Positions 34,097-46,929 of a stretch of DNA of 64,000 nt are shown here, one piece after another. Both the position numbers and the translations under genes were made by a program. The stretch is from NCBI GenBank assembly GCA_014843695.1, contig CM026390.1:11627904-11691903 (forward strand), given 5' to 3'. The notes beneath the pieces are model-generated. The model was not told the origin of the DNA and searched no databases. It saw only the letters and a list, made by a program, of their open reading frames with translations. The stretch comes from Archivesica marissinica. Lineage: Eukaryota > Mollusca > Bivalvia > Venerida > Vesicomyidae. How positions within the stretch are numbered: the stretch's first letter is position 1; every line of letters begins with the position of its first letter.

Positions 34097-34371
34097 GTTT
34101 ATTTATCGTCGCTACCGGTACCCATATGAGCGACGCCTCCTGAAGATATTAGTCATTTTAGATGTTGGAGGATAGTGCAAAGATACAGACAGAGACCCAT
34201 TCCAGAGTCTCCTCTGGTTCTTTTACGTGCACGGTGTAAAGCATCGACACGAGACCTCGGTTTAACGTCCCATCTGAAAGACTGTTAATTTTATTAGGGT
34301 CAGGCGGGGGATCGAACCTGCGATCCCAGGATTACCAGTCCAGCGTGTTACCACTGGACTACAGATCCGTC
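34097..34371 (-). mobile_element. SINE-A copy, near full length
   Basis: Complete from the hairpin tail (GTCGCTACCGG...GAGCGAC) to the head complement CTGGACTACAGATCCGTC. Confidence 0.88.
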
Positions 34372-34754
34372 TACTATTTTTCAATTCCGCAATTTTATAT
34401 ACATATACGAAAACCTGGATAGAAATCCAACTGATCTCGATACAATTATAGTTAAGTTTATGCACATGTATGTTGCGCGCCTCAGTCATGCGTTAAACTC
34501 AAAATCGAACGAGTGGACCACGCCAGCGATTTCCCACAGTTTTCATTGGCTGTTATAAATGACAGACGCAATGTGGAATGAAATGGTGCCAGGTATCTAT
34601 GCAAGTAACTAAACACTTGATCAATATTTATATACGTCGGTGCAATGACGTTAACTACCTGTACGTGGTTTCCCTTAAGCTGTAAATCAATGCACAGTAT
34701 ATAAAATAACTGATTTACAAGAGTGTGCAGTCAGTTCAGTTCAAACTTTTTAAA
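34372..34754. other. unique DNA with a promoter-like word
   Basis: GTATATAAAATAAC (34698-34711) lies about 30 bp before GTCAGTTCAGTTC, a TATA-plus-initiator layout, but no open frame follows before the next SINE. Confidence 0.25.
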
Positions 34755-34930
34755 TATTTTACAAGGAATGCGGAACAAGCTTTAACAACTTATATTAATC
34801 ACTCTCGTTGGCGTGGGTGAAAGCGTAAAACGTGGTCTATAATGTGGGAGGAAACCGGAGTACCCGGATAAAACGCACCTGTCCGATCTGGCGACCACCG
34901 TACCATCTCACATACTTCTCGGTCAGTTGT
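34755..34930 (-). mobile_element. SINE-C copy without head
   Basis: Complement of GAGATGGTACGGTGGTCGCC, CGGGTACTCCGGTTTCCTCC and the AGAGTGATTAATATAAGTTG tail. Confidence 0.83.
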
Positions 34931-35144
34931 ACTTTCTGGTACTGAAACAGCCAACATACGACCCACATACCAACACTTCATTTAGACTGTAGTTACTTAA
35001 AGCATTGCTCAATATTGTTTCATCTAAACAAACAATTATACTTACACATAACTTGAAATGTTGTGAACAAAAAACAAAAATAAACATCCAGCAGAAATAA
35101 CCATATATTCCTATTAATTTTCCCGTGAGTTTCATATCGGGCCA

Positions 35145-37818
35145 TGAGTTCCGAGTAGGTTCCGTTTGTCGGTTTATGGACGTTCTGGCACATGCACTTG
35201 TTGGTTTTGTACGAGATTCGAATAGGTTCCGTTTGTCGGTTTATGGACGTTCTGGCACATGCACTTGTTGGTTTTGTATGAGTTTCGAGTAGGTTCCGTT
35301 TGTCGGTTTATGAACGTTCTGGCACATGCACTTGTTGGTTTTGCACGAGTTTCGAGTAGGTTCCATTTGTCGGTTTATGAACGTTCTGGCACATGCACTT
35401 GTTGGTTTTGCACGAGTTTCGAGTAGGTTCCGTTTGTCGGTTTATGAACGTTCTGGCACATGCACTTGTTGGTTTTGCACGAGTTCCGAGTAGGTTCCGT
35501 TTGTCGGTTTATGAACGTTCTGGCACATGCACTTGTTGGTTTTGCACGAGTTCCAAGTATGTTCCGTTTGTCGGTTTATGAACGTTCTGGCACATGCACT
35601 TGTTGGTTTTGTATGAGTTTCGAGTAGGTTCCGTTTGTCGGTTTATGAACGTTCTGGCACATGCACTTGTTGGTTTTGCACGAGTTCCGAGTAGGTTCCG
35701 TTTGTCGGTCTATGAACGTTCTGGCACATGCACTTGTTGGTTTTGTATGAGTTTCGAGTAGGTTCCGTTTGTCGGTTTATGGACGTTCTGGCACATGCAC
35801 TTGTTGGTTTTGCACGAGTTCCGAGTAGGTTCCGTTTGTCGGTTTATGAACGTTCTGGCACATGCACTTGTTGGTGTTGCACGAGTTTCGAGTAGGTTCC
35901 GTTTGTCGGTTTATGAACGTTCTGGCACATGTACTTGTTGGTTTTGTAGAGTTTCGAGTAGGTTCCGTTTGTCGGTTTATGGACGTTCTGGCACATGCAC
36001 TTGTTGGTTTTGCACGAGTTCCGAGTAGGTTCCGTTTGTCGGTTTATGAACGTTCTGGCACATGCACTTGTTGGTGTTGCACGAGTTTCGAGTAGGTTCC
36101 GTTTGTCGGTTTATGAACGTTCTGGCACATGCACTTGTTGGTTTTGCACGAGTTCCGAGTAGGTTCCGTTTGTCGGTTTATGAACGTTCTGGCACATGCA
36201 CTTGTTGGTTTTGTATGAGATTCGAGTAGGTTCCGTTTGTCGGTTTATGAACGTTCTGGCACATGCACTTGTTGGTTTTGCACGAGTTTCGAGTAGGTTC
36301 CGTTTGTCGGTTTATGAACGTTCTGGCACATGCACTTGTTGGTTTTGTATGAGTTTCGAGTAGGTTCCGTTGTCGGTTTATGAACGTTCTGGCACATGCA
36401 CTTGTTGGTTTTGCACGAGTTCCGAGTAGGTTCCGTTTGTCGGTTTATGAACGTTCTGGCACATGCACTTGTTGGTTTTGTATGAGTTTCGAGTAGGTTC
36501 CGTGTGTCGGTTTATGGACGTTCTGGCACATGCACTTGTTGGTTTTGCACGAGTTCCGAGTAAGTTCCGTTTGTCGGTTTATGAACGTTCTGGCACATGT
36601 ACTTGTTGGTGTTGCACGAGTTTCGAGCAGGTTCCGTTTGTCGGTTTATGAACGTTCTGGCACATGCACTTGTTGGTTTTGGACGAGTTCCGAGTAGGTT
36701 CCGTTTGTCGGTTTATGAACGTTCTGGCACATGCACTTGTTGGTTATGTATGAGATTCGAGTAGGTTCCGTTTGTCGGTTTATGAACGTTCTGGCATATG
36801 CACTTGTTGGTTTTGCACGAGTTCCGAGTAGGTTCCGTTTGTCGGTTTATGAACTTTCTGGCACATGCACTTGTTGGTTTTGTATGAGTTTCGAGTAGGT
36901 TCCGTTTGTCGGTTTATGGACGTTCTGGGACATACACTTGTTGGGTTCTCACGAGTTTCGAGTAGGTTCCATTTGTCGGTTTATGAACGTTCTGGGACAT
37001 ACACTTGCTGGGTTCGCACGAGTTTCGAGTAGGTTCCGTTTGTCGGTTTATGGACGTTCTGGCACATGCACTTGTTGGTTTTGCACGAGTTTCGAGTAGG
37101 TTCCGTTTGTCGGTTTATGAACGTTCTGGCACATGCACTTGTTGGTTTTGTATGAGCTTCGAGTAGGTTCCGTTTGTCGATTTATGAACGTTCTGGCACA
37201 TGCACTTGTTGGTTTTGTATACGTTTCGAGTAGGTTCCGTTTGTCGGTTTATGAACGTTCTGGCACATGCACTTGTTGGTTGTGTATGAGTTTCGAGTAG
37301 GTTCCGTTTGTCGGTTTATGAACGTTCTGGCACATGCACTTGTTGGTTGTGTATGAGTTTCGAGTAGGTTCCGTTTGTCGGTTTATGGACGTTCTGGCAC
37401 ATGCACTTGTTGGTTTTGTATGAGTTTCGAGTAGGTTCCGTTTGTCGGTTTATGAACGTTCTGGCACATGCACTTGTTGGTTTTGTATGAATTTCGAGTA
37501 GGTTCCGTTTGTCGGTTTATGAACGTTCTGGCACATGCACTTGTTGATTTGTATGAGTTTCGAGTAGGTTCCGTTTGTCGGTTTATGGACGTTCTGGCAC
37601 ATGCACTTGTTGGTTTTGCACGAGTTCCGAGTAGGTTCCGTTTGTCGATTTATGAACGTTCTGGCACATGCACTTGTTGGTTTTGCACGAGTTCCGAGTA
37701 GGTTCCGTTTGTCGATTTATGAACGTTCTGGCACATGCACTTGTTGGTTTTGCACGAGTTCCGAGTAGGTTCCGTTTGTCGGTTTATGAACATTCTGGCA
37801 CATGCACTTGTTGGTTTT
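35145..37818. repeat. 67 bp satellite, about 40 copies
   Basis: The unit is GTTTCGAGTAGGTTCCGTTT, GTCGGTTTATGAACGTTCTG, GCACATGCACTTGTTGG and TTTTGCACGA. Variable sites (TTTCGAG/TTCCGAG/ATTCGAG, TGAACG/TGGACG, TTTGCACG/TTTGTATG/GTTGCACG) form a readable order of variants that recurs after the gap. Confidence 0.96.
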
Positions 37819-38164
37819 GACACAACCCTTATCCCTAAACATATGTCCGAAACAATGGCTCCTGCAATTTTCAACAAACATGTCAATAGTAGCTAGCCAG
37901 CCAAGGAAATCATAAAAAGTGGCTGCTTCGCACATGTATGTATGTGGATGTTTAATAGAGGTAAAATGTATTATAATTTATAAAACGACAATTGGGAATC
38001 TGGAAACTGGCTGCTTAATACATGGTCGCTACTTAATAGAACTGACCACTAACACAACTTTGACTGTAATTGATAAATTATCTACACATTTACACAGGAC
38101 AAAGTATAGTCCAGTCATGCATTTCTGTCCTTAAACTGGAAGAAGATGATCTTGTCATCCAATT
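37819..38164. repeat. unique-type segment, first copy of a 345 bp duplicate
   Basis: Starts CACAACCCTTATCCCTAAAC and ends CTTGTCATCCAATT. It looks identical to 42359-42703 and in both places links a 67 bp array to a 13 bp array. Small open frames (71 codons) are identical in both copies because the DNA is. Confidence 0.9.
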
Positions 38165-38185
38165 GAAACATATGCTCGTGTCATA

Positions 38186-40500
38186 CACATTATATATACA
38201 CGTTATATATACACGTTATATATACACGTTATATATACACGTTATATATACACGTTATATATACACGTTATATATACACGTCATACATACACGTTATATA
38301 TACACGTTATACATACACGTCATATATACACGTCATATATACACGTCATATATACACGTTATACATACACGTTATATATACACGTTATACATACATGTTA
38401 TATATACACGTTATATATACACGTTATATATACACGTTATATATACACGTTATATATACACGTTTATATACACGTATATATACACGTTATATATACACGT
38501 TATATATACACGTTATATATACACGTCATATATACACGTTATATATACACGTATATATACACGTCATATATACACGTTATATATACACGTTATATATACA
38601 CGTATATATCACGTTATATAACGTTATATATACACGTTATATATACACGTTATATATACACGTTATATATACACGTTATATATACACGTTATATATACAC
38701 GTTATAATACACGTTATATACACGTTATACATACACGTTATACATACACGTTATATATACACGTTATACATACACGTCATACATACACGTTATATATACA
38801 CGTTATACATACACGTCATACATACACGTTATATATACACGTTATATATACACGTTATACATACACGTTATATATACACGTTATATATACACGTCATATA
38901 TACACGTTATATATACACGTTATATATACACGTTATATATACACGTTATATATACACGTTATACATACACGTTATATATACACGTTATATATACACGTTA
39001 TATATACACGTTATACGTACACGTTATATATACACGTTATATATACACGTTATACGTACACGTATAATACACGTTATATATACATTATACATACACGTTA
39101 TACGTACACGTTATATATACACGTTATATATACACGTTATACGTACACGTTATACGTACACGTTATATATACACGTTATATATACACGTTATACGTACAC
39201 GTTATACATACACGTTATATATACACGTTATATATACACGTTATATATACACGTTATATATACACGTTATATACTATATACACGTTATATATACACGTAT
39301 ATATACACGTTAATATACACGTTATATACACACGTTATATACACACGTTATATATACACGTTATATACACACGTTATATACACACGTTATATACACACGT
39401 TATATATACACGTTATATACACACGTTATATACACACGTTATATACACACGTTATTAACACGTTATATAACACGTTATATATACACGTTATATACACACG
39501 TTATATACACACGTTATATACACACGTTATATATACACGTTATATACACACGTTATATATACACGTTATATAACACGTTATATACACACGTTATATATAC
39601 ACGTTATATACACACGTTATATATACACGTTATATATACACGTTATATATACACGTTATATATACACGTTATATATACACGTTATATATACACGTTATAC
39701 ATACACGTTATATATACACGTTATATATACACGTTATACATACACGTCATACATACACGTTATATATACACGTTATATATACACGTTATACATACACGTC
39801 ATACATACACGTTATATATACACGTTATACATACACGTCATACATACACGTTATATATACACGTTATATATACACGTTATATATACACGTTATATATACA
39901 CGTCATATATACACGTTATATGTACACGTTATATATACACGTTATATATACACGTCATATATTCACGTTATACGTACACGTTATATATACACGTTATATA
40001 TACACGTTATATATACACGTTATACGTACACGTTATATATACACGTTATATATACACGTTATACATACACGTTATACGTACACGTTATATATACACGTTA
40101 TATATACACGTTATACGTACACGTTATACATACACGTTATATATACACGTTATATATACACGTTATACGTACACGTTATACATACACGTTATACATACAC
40201 GTTATACGTACACGTTATACGTACACGTTATACATACACGTTATACATACACGTTATACGTACACGTTATACATACACGTTATACATACACGTTATATAT
40301 ACACGTTATACGTACACGTTATATATACACGTTATACATACACGTTATACATACACGTTATACATACACGTTATATATACACGTTATATATACACGTTAT
40401 ATATACACGTTATATATACACGTTATATATACACGTTATATATACACGTTATATATACACGTTATATATACACGTTATATATACACGTTATATATACACG
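38186..40500. repeat. 13 bp satellite (TTATATATACACG)n, at least 175 copies
   Basis: Long array with local variants (TTATACATACACG, TTATACGTACACG, TCATATATACACG, TTATATACACACG). It runs into the assembly gap, so its length is a minimum. The 13 bp period leaves frames open by rotating through all phases. Confidence 0.96.
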
Positions 40501-41500
40501 NNNNNNNNNNNNNNNNNNNNNNNNNNNNNNNNNNNNNNNNNNNNNNNNNNNNNNNNNNNNNNNNNNNNNNNNNNNNNNNNNNNNNNNNNNNNNNNNNNNN
40601 NNNNNNNNNNNNNNNNNNNNNNNNNNNNNNNNNNNNNNNNNNNNNNNNNNNNNNNNNNNNNNNNNNNNNNNNNNNNNNNNNNNNNNNNNNNNNNNNNNNN
40701 NNNNNNNNNNNNNNNNNNNNNNNNNNNNNNNNNNNNNNNNNNNNNNNNNNNNNNNNNNNNNNNNNNNNNNNNNNNNNNNNNNNNNNNNNNNNNNNNNNNN
40801 NNNNNNNNNNNNNNNNNNNNNNNNNNNNNNNNNNNNNNNNNNNNNNNNNNNNNNNNNNNNNNNNNNNNNNNNNNNNNNNNNNNNNNNNNNNNNNNNNNNN
40901 NNNNNNNNNNNNNNNNNNNNNNNNNNNNNNNNNNNNNNNNNNNNNNNNNNNNNNNNNNNNNNNNNNNNNNNNNNNNNNNNNNNNNNNNNNNNNNNNNNNN
41001 NNNNNNNNNNNNNNNNNNNNNNNNNNNNNNNNNNNNNNNNNNNNNNNNNNNNNNNNNNNNNNNNNNNNNNNNNNNNNNNNNNNNNNNNNNNNNNNNNNNN
41101 NNNNNNNNNNNNNNNNNNNNNNNNNNNNNNNNNNNNNNNNNNNNNNNNNNNNNNNNNNNNNNNNNNNNNNNNNNNNNNNNNNNNNNNNNNNNNNNNNNNN
41201 NNNNNNNNNNNNNNNNNNNNNNNNNNNNNNNNNNNNNNNNNNNNNNNNNNNNNNNNNNNNNNNNNNNNNNNNNNNNNNNNNNNNNNNNNNNNNNNNNNNN
41301 NNNNNNNNNNNNNNNNNNNNNNNNNNNNNNNNNNNNNNNNNNNNNNNNNNNNNNNNNNNNNNNNNNNNNNNNNNNNNNNNNNNNNNNNNNNNNNNNNNNN
41401 NNNNNNNNNNNNNNNNNNNNNNNNNNNNNNNNNNNNNNNNNNNNNNNNNNNNNNNNNNNNNNNNNNNNNNNNNNNNNNNNNNNNNNNNNNNNNNNNNNNN
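40501..41500. other. assembly gap, 1000 N
   Basis: Exactly 1000 N, the usual mark of a scaffold gap of unknown size. It interrupts the 13 bp array on the left and a 67 bp array on the right. Confidence 0.99.
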
Positions 41501-42358
41501 TCGAGTAGGTTCCGTTTGTCGGTTTATGGACGTTCTGGCACATGCACTTGTTGGTTTTGCACGAGTTCCGAGTAGGTTCCGTTTGTCGGTTTATGAACGT
41601 TCTGGCACATGCACTTGTTGGTGTTGCACGAGTTTCGAGTAGGTTCCGTTTGTCGGTTTATGAACGTTCTGGCACATGCACTTGTTGGTTTTGCACGAGT
41701 TCCGAGTAGGTTCCGTTTGTCGGTTTATGAACGTTCTGGCACATGCACTTGTTGGTTTTGTATGAGATTCGAGTAGGTTCCGTTTGTCGGTTTATGAACG
41801 TTCTGGCACATGCACTTGTTGGTTTTGCACGAGTTTCGAGTAGGTTCCGTTTGTCGGTTTATGAACGTTCTGGCACATGCACTTGTTGGTTTTGCACGAG
41901 TTCCGAGTAGGTTCCGTTTGCGGTTTATGAACGTTCTGGCACATGCATTGTTGGTTTGCACGAGTTTCGAGTAGGTTCCGTTTGTCGGTTTATGAACGTT
42001 CTGGCACATGCACTTGTTGGTTTGCACGAGTTCGAGTAGGTTCCGTTTGTCGGTTTATGAACGTTCTGGCACATGCACTTGTTGGTTTTGTATGAGTTTC
42101 GAGTAGGTTCCGTGTGTCGGTTTATGGACGTTCTGGCACATGCACTTGTTGGTTTTGCACGAGTTCCGAGTAGGTTCCGTTTGTCGGTTTATGAACCTTC
42201 TGGCACATGTACTTGTTGGTGTTGCACGAGTTTCGAGTAGGTTCCGTTTGTCGGTTTATGAACGTTCTGGCACATGCACTTGTTGGTTTTGCACGAGTTC
42301 CGAGTAGGTTCCGTTTGTCGGTTTATGAACATTCTGGCACATGCACTTGTTGGTTTTG
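41501..42358. repeat. 67 bp satellite, second block, about 13 copies
   Basis: Same unit as 35145-37818, with the variant order of 35950-36660 and a few one-base deletions (TTTGCGGTTT, GCATTGTTGGTTTG). Confidence 0.95.
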
Positions 42359-42703
42359 ACACAACCCTTATCCCTAAACATATGTCCGAAACAATGGCTC
42401 CTGCAATTTTCAACAAACATGTCAATAGTAGCTAGCCAGCCAAGGAAATCATAAAAAGTGGCTGCTTCGCACATGTATGTATGTGGATGTTTAATAGAGG
42501 TAAAATGTATTATAATTTATAAAACGACAATTGGGAATCTGGAAACTGGCTGCTTAATACATGGTCGCTACTTAATAGAACTGACCACTAACACAACTTT
42601 GACTGTAATTGATAAATTATCTACACATTTACACAGGACAAAGTATAGTCCAGTCATGCATTTCTGTCCTTAAACTGGAAGAAGATGATCTTGTCATCCA
42701 ATT
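42359..42703. repeat. second copy of the 345 bp segment
   Basis: I see no difference from 37819-38164, apart from the junction, which passes directly into the short 13 bp array. Confidence 0.9.
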
Positions 42704-42822
42704 ATATATATACACGTTATATATACACGTTATATACACACGTTATATACACACGTTATATACACACGTTATATATACACGTTATATATATACGTTATAT
42801 ATACACGTTATATATACACGTT
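42704..42822. repeat. short 13 bp array (about 9 copies)
   Basis: Same unit as 38186-40500, but only about 120 bp long before unique DNA. Confidence 0.93.
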
Positions 42823-42906
42823 TGTGTATATATATTTATATTCGATCCGCGTAAGTTGTAGGCCTACTTGAGTAGTTAATGTCTGGTCAGTTTATCTGAC
42901 CATCAT

Positions 42907-45822
42907 GTAGTAGCCATTCAGACGTATATACATGTGCAGGTGTACTGTATGTATATGTAGTAGACAATCAGACGTATATACATGTGCAGGTGTACTGTAT
43001 GTATATGTAGTAGCCAATCAGACGTATATACATGTGCAGGTGTACTGTATGTATATGTAGTAGCCATTCAGACGTATATACATGTGCAGGTGTACTGTAT
43101 GTATATGTAGTAGACAATCAGACGTATATACATGTGCAGGTGTACTGTATGTATATGTAGTAGCTAATCAGACGTATATACATGTGCAGGTGTACTGTAT
43201 GTATATGTAGTAGCTAATCAGACGTATATACATGTGCAGGTGTACTGTATGTATATGTAGTAGCCAATCAGACGTATATACATGTGCAGGTGTACTGTAT
43301 GTATATGTAGTAGCCATTCAGACGTATATACATGTGCAGGTGTACTGTATGTATATGTAGTAGCTAATCAGACGTATATACATGTGCAGGTGTACTGTAT
43401 GTATATGTAGTAGACAATCAGACGTATATACATGTGCAGGTGTACTGTATGTATATGTAGTAGCTAATCAGACGTATATACATGTGCAGGTGTACTGTAT
43501 GTATATGTAGTAGACAATCAGACGTATATACATGTGCAGGTGTACTGTATGTATATGTAGTAGCTAATCAGACGTATATACATATGCAGGTGTACTGTAT
43601 GTATATGTAGTAGCTAATCAGACGTATATACATATGCAGGTGTACTGTATGTATATGTAGTAGCCAATCAGACGTATATACATGTGCAGGTGTACTGTAT
43701 GTATATGTAGTAGACAATCAGACGTATATACATGTGCAGGTGTACTGTATGTATATGTAGTAGCCAATCAGACGTATATACATGTGCAGGTGTACTGTAT
43801 GTATATGTAGTAGCTAATCAGACGTATATACATGTGCAGGTGTACTGTATGTATATGTAGTAGACAATCAGACGTATATACATGTGCAGGTGTACTGTAT
43901 GTATATGTAGTAGCCAATCAGACGTATATACATGTGCAGGTGTACTGTATGTATATGTAGTAGACAATCAGACGTATATACATGTGCAGGTGTACTGTAT
44001 GTATATGTAGTAGCTAATCAGACGTATATACATGTGCAGGTGTACTGTATGTATATGTAGTAGCTAATCAGACGTATATACATGTGCAGGTGTACTGTAT
44101 GTATATGTAGTAGCTAATCAGACGTATATACATATGCAGGTGTACTGTATGTATATGTAGTAGCTAATCAGACGTATATACATGTGCAGGTGTACTGTAT
44201 GTATATGTAGTAGCTAATCAGACGTATATACATGTGCAGGTGTACTGTATGTATATGTAGTAGACAATCAGATATATACATGTGCAGGTACTGTATGTAT
44301 ATGTAGTAGCTAATCAGACGTATATACATGTGCAGGTGTACTGTATGTATATGTAGTAGCCATTCAGACGTATATACATGTGCAGGTGTACTGTATGTAT
44401 ATGTAGTAGCCAATCAGACGTATATACATGTGCAGGTGTACTGTATGTATATGTAGTAGCCATTCAGACGTATATACATATGCAGGTGTACTGTATGTAT
44501 ATGTAGTAGCTAATCAGACGTATATACATGTGCAGGTGTACTGTATGTATATGTAGTAGACAATCAGACGTATATACATGTGCAGGTGTACTGTATGTAT
44601 ATGTAGTAGCTAATCAGACGTATATACATGTGCAGGTGTACTGTATGTATATGTAGTAGACAATCAGACGTATATACATGTGCAGGTGTACTGTATGTAT
44701 ATGTAGTAGCTAATCAGACGTATATACATGTGCAGGTGTACTGTATGTATATGTAGTAGCTAATCAGACGTATATACATGTGCAGGTGTACTGTATGTAT
44801 ATGTAGTAGACAATCAGACGTATATACATGTGCAGGTGTACTGTATGTATATGTAGTAGCCATTCAGACGTATATACATGTGCAGGTGTACTGTATGTAT
44901 ATGTAGTAGACAATCAGACGTATATACATGTGCAGGTGTACTGTATGTATATGTAGTAGACAATCAGACGTATATACATATGCAGGTGTACTGTATGTAT
45001 ATGTAGTAGCTAATCAGACGTATATACATGTGCAGGTGTACTGTATGTATAAAAAAATGTTATGTAATAGCCAATCAGACGTATATACATATGCAGGTGT
45101 ACTGTATGTATATGTAGTAGCCATTCAGACGTATATACATGTGCAGGTGTACTGTATGTATATGTAGTAGCTAATCAGACGTATATACATGTGCAGGTGT
45201 ACTGTATGTATATGTAGTAGCCATTCAGACGTATATACATATGCAGGTGTACTGTATGTATATGTAGTAGCTAATCAGACGTATATACATGTGCAGGTGT
45301 ACTGTATGTATAAAAAAAATTTATGTAGTAGCCAATCAGACGTATATACATGTGCAGGTGTACTGTATGTATATGTAGTAGCTAATCAGACGTATATACA
45401 TGTGCAGGTGTACTGTATGTATATGTAATAGCTAATCAGACGTATATACATGTGCAGGTGTACTGTATGTATATGTCGTAGCTAATCAGACGTATATACA
45501 TATGCAGGTGTACTGTATGTATATGTAGTAGCCAATCAGACGTATATACATGTGCAGGTGTACTGTATGTATATGTAGTAGCTAATCAGACGTATATACA
45601 TGTGCAGGTGTACTGTATGTATATGTAGTAGCCAATCAGACATATATACATGTGCAGGTGTACTGTATGTATATGTAGTAGCTAATCAGACGTATATACA
45701 TGTGCAGGTGTACTGTATGTATATGTAGTAGCCAATCAGACGTATATACATGTGCAGGTACACTGTATGTATATGTAGTAGCTAATCAGACGTATATACA
45801 TGTGCAGGTGTACTGTATGTAT
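42907..45822. repeat. 50 bp satellite, about 58 copies, with a multi-state variable site
   Basis: The unit is GTAGTAGCCAATCAGACG, TATATACATGTGCAGG and TGTACTGTATGTATAT. Most variation sits in one five-base word: CCAAT, CTAAT, ACAAT or CCATT. A second site alternates ATGTGC/ATATGC. Two units carry an A-rich insertion (ATAAAAAAATGTTATG near 45050 and a similar one near 45310). Confidence 0.96.
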
Positions 45823-45853
45823 TGTAATGTGTTCTCATTCGAGGATAAGCAGG

Positions 45854-45905
45854 TACAGTGTAAACTGTCTATAACGACACCTGACTACAACGACAAACTG
45901 TGTTA
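45854..45905 (+). mobile_element. fragment of a pogo/Tigger-like MITE end
   Basis: TACAGTGTAAACTGTCTATA followed by ACGACACC resembles the CAGT...TTATAACGAC ends of pogo-type elements (from memory). Only one end is present. Confidence 0.4.
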
Positions 45906-46124
45906 ACTGACATTATCTGTCAGTCCCAGCATTTTTACTATATAATACTTATAATTCATATTTCCAAGTTCTGTGCGTTACGTTAGTATAGCTCAGAACG
46001 TGTGTCTAACAATACTTGGCACAAAATTGTGTGTGCTAATTATTGGTGCATATAAAGATGACCACATGACTGTGAGTGCGTGCTTGGTCATGTGATATGG
46101 TTCTATTGCTCGTCAGTTCTACAC

Positions 46125-46629
46125 ACGCTCGCCCACATGGTTCGCCAGTGGCGAGGGTAAATAAGCTCAATCATCATCAGTAGGAGCCACGCTCGCCCAC
46201 ATGGTTCGCCGGTGGCGAGGGTAAATAAGCTCAATCATCATCAGTAGAAGCCATGCTCGCCCACATGGTTCGCCGGTGGCGAGGGTAAATAAGCTCAATC
46301 ATCATCAGTAGGAGCCACGCTCGCCCACATGGTTCGCTGGAGGCGAGGGTAAATAAGCTCAATCATCATCAGTAGGAGCCACGCTCGCCCACATGGTTCG
46401 CCGGAGGAGAGGGTAAATAAGCACAATCATCATCAGTAGGAGCCACGCTCGCCCACATGGTTCGCTGGAGGCGAGGGTAAATAAGCACAATCATCATCAG
46501 TAGGAGCCACGCTCGCCCACATGGTTCGCCGGAGGCGAGGGTGAATAAGCTCAATCATCATCAGTAGGAGCCACGCTCGCCCATATGGTTCGCCGGAGGC
46601 GAGGGTAAATAAGCTCAATCATCATCAGT
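46125..46629. repeat. 64 bp minisatellite, 8 copies, containing a SINE-type tail hairpin
   Basis: The unit is ACGCTCGCCCACATGGTTCG, CCGGAGGCGAGGG, TAAATAAGCTCAATC and ATCATCAGTAGGAGCC. CTCGCC pairs with GGCGAG. The stretch from CTCGCC to TAAATAAGC lines up base for base in layout with the SINE-A/D tail. Confidence 0.94.
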
Positions 46630-46929
46630 TATATGCTTGGCTTAGATTCGCAATTCAAATTGTTTCGGGAATGAGATCTATGAACGGGTTTCCATATTGA
46701 TTTAAATGTTAAAATCGAATTGAATTCAGATTCGTTATCGTTATGCGTACCATGCTGTACATGTATATCGTAAAACCGAGTACGAATATGTTATCGTTTG
46801 GAAAATATTATTTGAATCTACAATCAAAGATATGGTTTTAGTAAAATATATGAAATTTCCCTGAGGTACATTGGATACAGTTTTCCATTGTTAGTAAAAT
46901 ATATGAAACATCCCTGAGGTTGTCGCAAA
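46630..46929. other. unique DNA with a 50 bp local duplication
   Basis: TTAGTAAAATATATGAAA followed by TCCCTGAGGT occurs at about 46838 and again at about 46892. No gene is seen. Confidence 0.5.

Noticed and set aside
38070..40500. Frames of up to 551 codons rich in Tyr/Ile/His, one running through the N gap
   Set aside because: They are translations of the 13 bp satellite and of N bases; not genes.
42907..45822. Possible CRISPR-like array (regular 50 bp spacing with a variable word)
   Set aside because: There are no distinct spacers: the variable part is one five-base word with four states. The setting is a eukaryotic minisatellite.
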